Part shown: piece by piece, positions 1-6,694 of the stretch
Numbering within the stretch: the stretch's first letter is position 1
Layout of the letters: every line of letters starts with the position of its first letter
NCBI GenBank assembly: GCA_003252105.1
Contig: QKDL01000022.1
Span: 1 to 32,100, forward strand
Direction of reading: 5' to 3'
Origin: Arcobacter sp.
GTDB taxonomy: Bacteria; Campylobacterota; Campylobacteria; Campylobacterales; Arcobacteraceae
DNA length: 32,100 nucleotides
Notes under the pieces: model-generated
The model's database searches: none
Seen by the model: only the letters and a program-made list of their open reading frames with translations
Told to the model about the DNA's origin: nothing
Made by a program: the position numbers and the translations under genes

Positions 1-1
1 A

Positions 2-76
2 AAAAGATTAGAGAAAATCAAAGATAGAGAGATTAAACGGCAAAGATTTAAAGATGAAAGAACATTTGAAAGATGA
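2..76 (+). CDS. 3' end of an upstream gene (partial, unidentified)
   Basis: Of the three plus-strand frames at the left edge, only the one starting at base 2 stays open. It reads 24 codons to a TGA at 74-76, and the other two stop within 9 codons. The encoded tail is extremely charged, with many Lys, Arg and Glu, such as KDERTFER at the very end. Such a tail would fit a DNA-processing protein of a mobilisation region (for example a relaxase), given the coupling ATPase downstream, but there is not enough sequence to name it. Confidence 0.45.
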   Translation, partial: KRLEKIKDREIKRQRFKDERTFER

Positions 77-95
77 AGATATAAAAGTAAAAAAT

Positions 96-137
96 AACCT
101 TAATTAATATAAAATTAATTCTATAAAAAATAAGGTT
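96..137 (+). promoter_or_regulatory. Possible hairpin covering the coupling-protein ribosome binding site
   Basis: AACCTTA at 96-102 is complementary to TAAGGTT at 131-137, which contains the AAGG Shine-Dalgarno of the gene at 142. ATTAAT at 103-108 and 114-119 could extend pairing inside the loop. The fold would hide the ribosome binding site. It is AT-rich and short, so this is only a candidate. Confidence 0.3.
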
Positions 138-141
138 AATT

Positions 142-1662
142 ATGGAATCTATTGGCTCACTAATTTTACTGATAATATTTAGTTTTATAATCATTTCATT
201 TATGAATAAATTTCTTAGAAACTTTGGAATTAGATTTTTAAACCCTTTTTCAATACTACTTTCATATATTACCAAACCACCATTAAAAGATGATGGTATG
301 ATGAATAGACAAGATGAGCTAAAAATCTTTTCTAGATTTAATACAGGGCTTTTAATTGATGGGAAGAATAAAAGACTTTCAGAAGAAGAGAGTTTTAAAC
401 ACTTAGCTTTAATTTCAAGAACTGGTGGTGGTAAAACAACATCTTATGTATTACCAAATATTTATAAACTATCAAATGAAAAATGTAGTTTAGTAATAAC
501 TGATTTAAGTGGAGAAATATTTAATAAAACAAGTGGCTATTTATCACAAAAAGGTTTTAAAATATATGTTTTAGACCCTTTAGTTTTAGATGAATCTATA
601 AGATACAATCCTTTGGAATATGCCAATAGTTCTATAGACATTGATGTTATAAGTGATATTTTAATTGCTTCATCGGGTTTAAAAGGTCAAAAAGCTGATG
701 ATAGAATATGGAGTGATGGGGCTAAAAGTATAATTTCTATTTTAATCAAAGTTTTAAAATCAACTAATGATAAAAGATTTATTAACTTAGCTAATGTTAG
801 ATATATGTTAAATCATTTTGGCTCAAATGGAGAAGGATTAGATGAATTTGTAAAAAGATATGCAGATGATAAAACTTTCAATGAATACAAAGGTTTTATA
901 AGTGGAAGTGAAAAAACTATACAATCTTTTTTAACAACCGCAAATATTGCTTTAAGTCCTATTGGTATTAATGAAAACTTAGAAAAACTAACCTACTCCA
1001 ACTCTTTTAATTTTGAAAAGTTAAGAGAAGAAAAATCAATTGTTTATATTAGAGTAAAAGAAACTCAACAAGAACAATATAGCTTTTTACTCAATCTATT
1101 TTATACACAACTATTTAATACTATGCTAGACAAATTTCCTACAAAAAATGATTTAGCAATCTATTGTTTACTTGATGAATTTGGAAATATGCAAATTCCA
1201 AAGTTTTCTAGCATAATAACAACCATTAGAAAGTACAAAGTATCTATTTCAATCATCTTACAAAATATAAGCCAATTAGAAGAGCTTTATTCAAAGAATA
1301 AAGCAAAAACAATATTAGAGGGTGGTATTGCAACAAAATTAATTTATAGTGGAGCTGATTTAGATTTAGCAACATCTTTAGAAAGAATGTTTGGGCAAAA
1401 AGAAGTAACTAAAAAAGATTTTAATGGTAACTACTATAATCAAAAAGAAAACGTGATGAATGCTAGTGATATTAGAACTATGAAAGATAATGAAGCTCTT
1501 TTAGTTTATTCAAATAAAAAACCTTTAAAACTAGATATAAAACCATATTACAAAGATTTAATGTATAGCTCATTTTCTAAAATAAAGCCTTATGAAGTAA
1601 AAAGTTTTATACATGAAGATCATATTGAATATGTTGATTTAGAAAATATTGATTGGAGTTAA
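142..1662 (+). CDS. TraG/VirD4-family type IV coupling ATPase
   Basis: Coupling proteins of this family are inner-membrane hexameric ATPases that bring a relaxase-DNA complex to a type IV secretion channel. The 506-aa product starts with one clear membrane segment (about residues 5-22). It then has a P-loop SRTGGGKTT with Lys98, in which the first Gly of a textbook Walker A is Ser, and a Walker B stretch CLLDEFGN with Asp345/Glu346. The region after Walker B (SIIT.RKYKVSI..ILQ, GG.ATK..YSGADL) is typical of TraG/TraD. VirD4 homologues usually have two membrane helices, so the N-terminal part is short. The ATG at 142 is preceded by AAGG at 132-135. The next gene starts 2 nt after the stop. No channel genes lie in the window, so whether this serves a conjugative or merely mobilisable element is open. 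Confidence 0.9.
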   Translation: MESIGSLILLIIFSFIIISFMNKFLRNFGIRFLNPFSILLSYITKPPLKDDGMMNRQDELKIFSRFNTGLLIDGKNKRLSEEESFKHLALISRTGGGKTTSYVLPNIYKLSNEKCSLVITDLSGEIFNKTSGYLSQKGFKIYVLDPLVLDESIRYNPLEYANSSIDIDVISDILIASSGLKGQKADDRIWSDGAKSIISILIKVLKSTNDKRFINLANVRYMLNHFGSNGEGLDEFVKRYADDKTFNEYKGFISGSEKTIQSFLTTANIALSPIGINENLEKLTYSNSFNFEKLREEKSIVYIRVKETQQEQYSFLLNLFYTQLFNTMLDKFPTKNDLAIYCLLDEFGNMQIPKFSSIITTIRKYKVSISIILQNISQLEELYSKNKAKTILEGGIATKLIYSGADLDLATSLERMFGQKEVTKKDFNGNYYNQKENVMNASDIRTMKDNEALLVYSNKKPLKLDIKPYYKDLMYSSFSKIKPYEVKSFIHEDHIEYVDLENIDWS

Positions 1663-1664
1663 TA

Positions 1665-2429
1665 ATGAGTTTTATATCTGAACTTCAAGCTGAAATATCT
1701 TCTATGGATATTCCAAACTTTTTAATAGTAGCTCTTATGTTTTATTTCCCTTTTCACTTTTCAAAAAAAGCTGACAATTTATTTTTACATTTGCTTTACA
1801 GCTTCTTTGGAATATATCTACTTTTTACAATGGATGACCCAAGAATAATATATGATATGAAAATGCTAGTAGGTCTAGGACTTATTATTCCACAAATTAG
1901 ATTTTTAAGATATTTTATTCCAGAGATTATTGAGACTATAAAGATGATGAGCGTTAATACATATTACTTTTTTATAACCCTATACTACAAAATTCTTAGA
2001 TTTTTAAATTGGCTTAATTCAATCTACATTTTTCTAAAAACATTTTCTTTTAATTATAAAAAAGATAATTCAGATTATAAAGAAAGATATGAGGAGTATA
2101 AACAAAAACACTCTTACAATGAAGAAACTAATAATTCATATAGTGAAGAAGAAAAACAAGAAAGTTATTATGAAGAAAGTTCACAAGAAGAAGTAAGAGA
2201 AGAAAAAAAAGAAGCATATGGAGAGTTTGAAAGGTTTTATAGTCCTAGTGCTTATATTGTGTTAGGCGTAAGTAGTGAAGATGATTATAATGAAATTAAA
2301 AAAGCATATAGATTGCTTGTGAAGATTTATCATCCTGATTTACATTTTGAGGAATTTGAACTTTATAACGAGATTATGCAAAATATAAATCAGGCGCATG
2401 AAAAGCTTAAAAAAATCCATAATAAATAG
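1665..2429 (+). CDS. Membrane-anchored J-domain (DnaJ-like) protein
   Basis: This 254-aa protein has several hydrophobic stretches in its first 120 residues, then a low-complexity Glu/Lys/Tyr/Ser-rich linker (about 130-185). It ends in a C-terminal J domain (about 193-254) with the diagnostic HPD tripeptide at residues 223-225. J domains stimulate the ATPase of DnaK/Hsp70. Here the domain faces whichever side the linker is on, presumably the cytoplasm. It lacks the Gly/Phe and zinc-finger regions of DnaJ itself, so it is a specialised co-chaperone. I chose ATG 1665 because GGAG at 1655-1658 sits 6 nt upstream; a TTG reading from 1653 lies inside the end of the previous gene. The tight spacing suggests co-transcription with the coupling ATPase and the 108-aa protein downstream. 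Confidence 0.8.
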   Translation: MSFISELQAEISSMDIPNFLIVALMFYFPFHFSKKADNLFLHLLYSFFGIYLLFTMDDPRIIYDMKMLVGLGLIIPQIRFLRYFIPEIIETIKMMSVNTYYFFITLYYKILRFLNWLNSIYIFLKTFSFNYKKDNSDYKERYEEYKQKHSYNEETNNSYSEEEKQESYYEESSQEEVREEKKEAYGEFERFYSPSAYIVLGVSSEDDYNEIKKAYRLLVKIYHPDLHFEEFELYNEIMQNINQAHEKLKKIHNK

Positions 2430-2437
2430 GAGAAAAA

Positions 2438-2764
2438 ATGTTTAATGGTAAAAAATTTGGTGATGATGATTTTAAAGACATTGAAAGATATGAAGAGTAT
2501 CAAAGAAGAAAATATGAAGCTATTGTAAAAGGTGTTGGAAATTTTCTATATAGATATATTATATTTGGATTTATGCTTTTAGCAACTGCTCCTATGGTTG
2601 GAGCAATATTACAAACTTATACAGATTTAAATATGCTATTTATTTTAATAATAGCTTTTATATCATTTTTCTTAATAATAAAAATTCCATATGTAAAAAT
2701 GTATCCATTTAAAAGTTTGATTATTATAATTTTTATTGATTTTTTGATTTTTTTGGCTTTTTAA
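2438..2764 (+). CDS. Small unknown membrane protein
   Basis: The 108-aa product is not recognised. It has a charged N-terminus (about residues 1-32, rich in Asp, Glu, Arg and Lys) followed by three closely spaced hydrophobic segments near 38-58, 66-82 and 92-107, ending almost at the last hydrophobic residue. AGGAG lies just upstream of the ATG, 8 nt after the J-domain gene stop, so it is the third gene of the same operon. Its acidic cytosolic head and membrane tail would suit a small partner of the coupling ATPase or of the J-domain protein, but that is inference from position only. Confidence 0.7.
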   Translation: MFNGKKFGDDDFKDIERYEEYQRRKYEAIVKGVGNFLYRYIIFGFMLLATAPMVGAILQTYTDLNMLFILIIAFISFFLIIKIPYVKMYPFKSLIIIIFIDFLIFLAF

Positions 2765-2776
2765 AACTCTAGATTT

Positions 2777-2820
2777 TAAAAATTTCAATCGGACTATCGT
2801 CGGACTTTTTGAATTTTTAA
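2777..2820 (+). repeat. Short direct repeats inside an AT-rich inverted repeat at the end of the mobilisation operon
   Basis: TCGGACT occurs at 2789-2795 and again at 2800-2806, an 11-nt period. The pair is flanked by an imperfect inverted repeat, AAAAATTTCAA (ending near 2787) and TTTGAATTTTT (starting near 2808). The cluster of C and G stands out against the AT-rich surroundings. It begins 13 nt after the last gene of the operon. It may be a terminator-like fold or part of a recombination or protein-binding site. Confidence 0.4.
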
Positions 2821-2864
2821 TATGTTAGAAAGTGCCTATACATGCCATATTTTAGGGATTTATT

Positions 2865-2912
2865 AAAAAAAGGATGCATGAAATTCACACTCCATTAATA
2901 ATCCTTTTTATT
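2865..2912 (+). terminator. Weak terminator-like stem with long loop
   Basis: AAAAAGGAT (2867-2875) pairs with ATCCTTTTT (2901-2909) across a loop of about 25 nt, and the sequence continues T-rich on the plus strand. It is 100 nt beyond the last gene of the left-hand operon and ahead of the eptA start. The loop is longer than in usual intrinsic terminators, so its function is uncertain. The rest of the gap 2765-3028 shows no open reading frame or RNA gene that I recognise. Confidence 0.3.
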
Positions 2913-3028
2913 TTCTTTTGATAATAGCTAAAATCAAGTAAACATATTTTTAAACTTTTTGATTAATGGTTCGTTATCATATTGTTAATTTTTGAACATT
3001 ACAATTCTAACTTTATAAAAGAGGTCAA

Positions 3029-4648
3029 ATGAAAAATATTACAACAAACAAACTAATTTTATTTATTTCTATCTTACTTGCAGCTTTTTACAACTATAGT
3101 TTTTTTAAAGCTGTTGTAAATGTATATGGCACAGAAGGGATAAATTTAATTTATATATCTTCAACAACATTGGTATTAATCTTTCTTAATGTTTTTATTT
3201 TTACATTATTTAGTAGTAAATATACAACTAAACCTATCTTGATTATAACTTTATTTGTGTCTTCATTTACTGCATATTTTATGGATACATATAATACTAT
3301 TATTGATAGTGAGATGATTAGAAATACTCTTCAAACAAATTTAGATGAATCTATAGATTTATTTAGTATAAAACTTATTATGTATGTTTTACTTTTAGGA
3401 GTATTACCCTCAATTTTAGTTTATAAAACAAAAATAGAATATAAAAATTTAAAAGGTGAATTTTATTCAAAAATAAAAATGATAATTTTATCTTTAATAA
3501 TTATTGTTGCTACTGTTTTATCATTTAGTAAATTTTATAGTTCATTTTTTAGAGAACATAAACCATTAAGATACCATGTCAATCCTATATATTGGATTTA
3601 TAGTATAGGAAAATACACAAATAGCCTAAACAAAGGTCCTATTGTATTAAAAACTATAGGTAATGATGCAATAATCAATGAAAAAGGAAATGAAACAGAA
3701 ACTGAAAAAACAGAACTAATAATTATGGTTGTAGGTGAAGCAGCTAGAGCAGATAGATTTTCTCTAAATGGATACAATAAAGAAACAAACCCTCTTTTAA
3801 AAAAAGAAGAGATTATAAACTTTCCAAATATGTATTCTTGTGGGACATCAACTGCCCATTCAGTTCCTTGTATGTTTTCTATATATAATAAAGATACTTA
3901 TGATTATAAAAAAGGAGTTTCAACTGAAAATGTTATTGATGTATTAAATCATACAAAATTTATTAATGTTTTATGGAGAGATAATAATTCTAGTTCAAAA
4001 GGTGTAGCTAATAGAGTTGAATATGAAGATTTTAGAACATCTGAAACAAATACAATGTGTGATGACGTAGAGTGTAGAGATGAGGGGATGCTTGTAGGAT
4101 TAGATAATTATATCAAAAAGCATAAAAATGAAGATATCTTGATAGTTCTACATCAAATGGGAAATCATGGACCAGCATATTATAAAAGATATCCTAAAGC
4201 TTTTGAGAAATTTACCCCTGTTTGTAAAACCAATCAACTTGAAAAATGTACTCAAGAAGAGGTAAGCAACGCTTATGATAATGCAATTTTATATACAGAT
4301 TATTTTTTATCAAAAGTTATAAACTTTTTAAAACCCTATTCAAAAGATTATGAAACAGCTATGCTATATATGAGTGATCATGGGGAAAGTTTAGGAGAAA
4401 ATGGTTTTTATCTACATGGAATACCTTATATAATTGCTCCAAATGAACAAAAACATATAGCTTCTTTTATGTGGTTTGGTGAAGGTGAAATAAAAGAGGA
4501 CATTGATGTAAAGAAACTCTCTTCTTATAAAAATAAAGAGTTTTCTCAAGATAATTTATTTCATACACTTTTGGGATTATTTGAGGTTGAAACAAAAGTT
4601 TATGATAAAACAAAAGATATATTATACAATGCAACTAAACCTGAATAA
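3029..4648 (+). CDS. eptA: Lipid A phosphoethanolamine transferase, EptA family
   Basis: The enzyme moves phosphoethanolamine from phosphatidylethanolamine onto lipid A on the periplasmic face of the inner membrane, releasing diacylglycerol. The change lowers surface charge and commonly gives polymyxin resistance. The 539-aa protein has an N-terminal block of five membrane helices (about 1-175) and a periplasmic sulfatase-fold domain. The catalytic loop reads CGTSTAHSVPC from Cys271 to Cys281. By alignment with MCR-1 and EptA, Thr275 is the nucleophile and Cys271/Cys281 form a disulfide. A metal-binding SDHGES motif is near residue 450. GAGGTC lies just upstream of the ATG. The PAP2 gene overlaps its 3' end, and dgkA follows, which could recycle the diacylglycerol product. 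In H. pylori eptA also sits beside a lipid A phosphatase gene (lpxE). Confidence 0.93.
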   Translation: MKNITTNKLILFISILLAAFYNYSFFKAVVNVYGTEGINLIYISSTTLVLIFLNVFIFTLFSSKYTTKPILIITLFVSSFTAYFMDTYNTIIDSEMIRNTLQTNLDESIDLFSIKLIMYVLLLGVLPSILVYKTKIEYKNLKGEFYSKIKMIILSLIIIVATVLSFSKFYSSFFREHKPLRYHVNPIYWIYSIGKYTNSLNKGPIVLKTIGNDAIINEKGNETETEKTELIIMVVGEAARADRFSLNGYNKETNPLLKKEEIINFPNMYSCGTSTAHSVPCMFSIYNKDTYDYKKGVSTENVIDVLNHTKFINVLWRDNNSSSKGVANRVEYEDFRTSETNTMCDDVECRDEGMLVGLDNYIKKHKNEDILIVLHQMGNHGPAYYKRYPKAFEKFTPVCKTNQLEKCTQEEVSNAYDNAILYTDYFLSKVINFLKPYSKDYETAMLYMSDHGESLGENGFYLHGIPYIIAPNEQKHIASFMWFGEGEIKEDIDVKKLSSYKNKEFSQDNLFHTLLGLFEVETKVYDKTKDILYNATKPE

Positions 4649-5318
4649 ACAACTAATAATAACTTCTATTTTACTAATAGGAGTTATTGCCCTTTTTCAA
4701 TTAACAAATCTAGATATTTATGTTCAAGATTATTTTTATAATTTTGAAACTAAAACTTGGTTACTAGATAAAAATGAACCTATCCTAAAACTTTTTTTAT
4801 ATGATGGATTAAAAGTTGTATTGATACTATTTTTATTATCTATACTTATATCGCTGATTTTTTTTAGAAAGAAAAAAATCATCCAAGAATATAAAAAAGG
4901 TCTAATTATTGTCTTATTATCAGGGATAATAGTTCCCTTATGTGTTGGAGCACTAAAAGCTGTTACAAACACTCCTTGTCCTTGTAAAATAGTTCATTTT
5001 AATGGGGACTATCCTGATGTTAAGGTATTTGATTCATATCCTAAAGATTTTGTACAAACATCAAAAGCAAAATGTTGGCCTGCAGGTCATGCAAGTGGTG
5101 GATTTGCCCTGCTTTCACTTTTTTTCTTATTTAAAAGTGCTAAAAATCAAAAAAGAGCAATAACTTTTGCTCTAAGTATTGCGTGGAGTATGGGTTTATA
5201 TAAAATGGTTTTAGGAGATCATTTTTTAAGTCATACTATAATAACCATGCTATTAAGTTGGTTATTAATCTTAATTATAGTAAAACTAATAACAAATTTT
5301 AAAAGGACAAAATCTTGA
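4629..5318 (+). CDS. PAP2-family membrane phosphatase, possibly lipid A-directed
   Basis: This 229-aa inner-membrane protein has about six hydrophobic segments and the PAP2 active-site pattern. A first motif reads KAVTNTPCP, where Cys replaces the usual Arg of the KX6RP signature. The central motif is CWPAGHASGG, and the third is KMVLGDHFLSH with the catalytic His. This variant (CP, PAGHASGG, HFLSH) is recurrent in PAP2 proteins found beside eptA, so the divergence is probably a subfamily trait. Likely substrates are lipid phosphates such as lipid A 1-phosphate (LpxE role) or undecaprenyl/phosphatidylglycerol phosphate. ATG 4629 lies just ahead of the first helix and overlaps eptA by 20 nt. 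In-frame starts at 4602 (ATG) and 4581 (TTG) exist, and none has a strong ribosome binding site, so the start is uncertain. Confidence 0.82.
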   Translation: MQLNLNKQLIITSILLIGVIALFQLTNLDIYVQDYFYNFETKTWLLDKNEPILKLFLYDGLKVVLILFLLSILISLIFFRKKKIIQEYKKGLIIVLLSGIIVPLCVGALKAVTNTPCPCKIVHFNGDYPDVKVFDSYPKDFVQTSKAKCWPAGHASGGFALLSLFFLFKSAKNQKRAITFALSIAWSMGLYKMVLGDHFLSHTIITMLLSWLLILIIVKLITNFKRTKS

Positions 5319-5677
5319 GAAATCAACCTAAGTATAATTTTATAAAAAATACAACATATGCACTAAAAGGTTTAACGGATTTATTAAAAACTGAAAGCTC
5401 TTTTAGATTAGAACTTTTAATAGTAATAATCCTAATTCCAGTGATTTTTATAATAGACACAAGCTTAACAAATAAACTAATAATGTTTATAACCCTTATG
5501 GGGATGCCTCTAACAGAGGCTATTAATAGTGCAATTGAAAGGGTTGTGGATTTAGTAACTTTAGAACACCATGATATGGCAGGTCGAGCAAAAGATGCTG
5601 GAAGTGCAGCAGTTTTTTTAAGTATCTCTATTTTTGTAATTACTTGGTTAGTTATACTTTATACAAGTTTTTTTTAG
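5315..5677 (+). CDS. dgkA: Diacylglycerol kinase
   Basis: DgkA phosphorylates diacylglycerol to phosphatidate with ATP in the inner membrane. The 120-aa length and three helices match the family. The signature EAINSAIERVVD carries Glu68, Asn71 and Glu75, equivalent to E. coli Glu69, Asn72 and Glu76, followed by GRAKDAGSAAV. Glu27 matches the second metal-binding Glu. Translation starts at a TTG (5315) with AAAAGGA 7 nt upstream. That codon overlaps the PAP2 stop as TTGA, so the two are translationally coupled. Its place behind eptA suggests it re-uses the diacylglycerol left when EptA consumes phosphatidylethanolamine. The stop overlaps the convergent AraC gene by 4 nt. Confidence 0.93.
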   Translation: MRNQPKYNFIKNTTYALKGLTDLLKTESSFRLELLIVIILIPVIFIIDTSLTNKLIMFITLMGMPLTEAINSAIERVVDLVTLEHHDMAGRAKDAGSAAVFLSISIFVITWLVILYTSFF

Positions 5678-6549
5678 AATCTAATTGAAACATAAAAACT
5701 CATATCAAATTCATTATCATCACTTAGAAAATTGTTTTTATGATAGATTATATATGATGGTTTAATAGTGGTTTCATATTCGCTGTTTATCAACCACTCA
5801 TGATAAACCCAATTTATAAATTTTAAAATATCACCTTGGTGTCCTTTTAAATCAAACTTTGCATATACACCTTTTGAAATTTTAAATTTAGGAACCCTTT
5901 GTAAAAGTGTTTCGGTTTTTTCATCTGTTTGTATACAAGCTATATATTGGCACTCATTTAAAGGTGTTATAACTGGATTATCATGTAAAAGTGCTATTTG
6001 TTTATACTCTTTGATATCATTACTTAATATCAAAGTTTGTAGTTTTTGCCAAGTCTCTTGTATATTTATATTGTAACCTTTATTTCTAATATAAAAAGCT
6101 TCAATCTCTGGCATTTTAACTATTGTAGGAGTTAGACGTGAGAAGTTAGCAGTTGATTGCATAGCTTTTTTAGATTGTCTCATTATTTTTTCACTATACT
6201 CTTTATATCCACCATTTCTCCAAAGCTTTGGAGAAATCTCAAATCTATTTGAAAATGCTTTTATAAATGAAGAATGTGAACTATATCCACATGAACTAGC
6301 AATATCTGAGATAGTAGAATATTTATTTGTCAATAATAGATTTGCAGCCTTTTGTAATCTAATCGATTTTATACTTTCATAAATATTTTTATCAAAGGCC
6401 TCTTTAAATATTCTTTGCATATGAAACTTACTAATATCCAAATCAATACTAAGCTCTTCAATATCGATATGAGTGTCGATATGTGTGTATATGTAATACA
6501 TAATATCATTTGCTATTTTTATTCTTTTTTGCAAGGTTTCTTTTTTCAT
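5674..6549 (-). CDS. AraC-family regulator with GyrI-like ligand domain
   Basis: The 291-aa protein has an N-terminal double helix-turn-helix of the AraC/XylS type (about residues 15-115, with ISKFHMQRIFKEAF and SSHSSFIKAFSNRF). After this comes a GyrI/SOUL-like effector-binding domain (about 140-290, starting with TIVKMPEIEAFYIRNKGYN). This DNA-binding-first order is that of Rob and related regulators sensing small hydrophobic ligands. I prefer ATG 6549. An upstream TTG reading to 6588 and an in-frame GTG at 6564 have no better ribosome binding site. A TATTAT sequence at 6555-6560 lies 6 nt before the ATG, which would give an almost leaderless message. It is divergent from the carboxylase gene (145 bp apart) and may control it or itself; no target is proven. 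Confidence 0.85.
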   Translation of the reverse strand: MKKETLQKRIKIANDIMYYIYTHIDTHIDIEELSIDLDISKFHMQRIFKEAFDKNIYESIKSIRLQKAANLLLTNKYSTISDIASSCGYSSHSSFIKAFSNRFEISPKLWRNGGYKEYSEKIMRQSKKAMQSTANFSRLTPTIVKMPEIEAFYIRNKGYNINIQETWQKLQTLILSNDIKEYKQIALLHDNPVITPLNECQYIACIQTDEKTETLLQRVPKFKISKGVYAKFDLKGHQGDILKFINWVYHEWLINSEYETTIKPSYIIYHKNNFLSDDNEFDMSFYVSIRF

Positions 6550-6661
6550 GAAATATAATATCACTTTTAAACTAAATTTAAAGCACAAATAGACAATTTT
6601 TTTAGCATAAAAAAGTCAAATATATAGCACAAGATATAAAGATTTTTTCTTTTTTTAATTC

Positions 6662-6667
6662 TACAAT
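6662..6667 (+). promoter_or_regulatory. Candidate -10 box for the biotin carboxylase gene
   Basis: TACAAT in a T-rich context lies 28 bp ahead of the ATG at 6695, leaving about 20 nt of leader that includes the AAAGGG ribosome binding site. Campylobacterota promoters often show only a -10 element after an AT-rich tract, as here. No -35 is seen. Confidence 0.4.
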
Positions 6668-6694
6668 TAAGCAGAAAAAACAAAAAGGGTCAAG

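Noticed and set aside
2765..3028. tRNA gene or attachment site within a tRNA at the end of the left module
   Set aside because: No cloverleaf, TPsiC-like GGTTCGAATCC sequence or CCA end could be found; only short repeats are present.
4581..4628. Longer PAP2 reading from TTG 4581 or ATG 4602
   Set aside because: It would overlap eptA further and adds a polar stretch ahead of the first helix, without a better ribosome binding site. It cannot be fully excluded.
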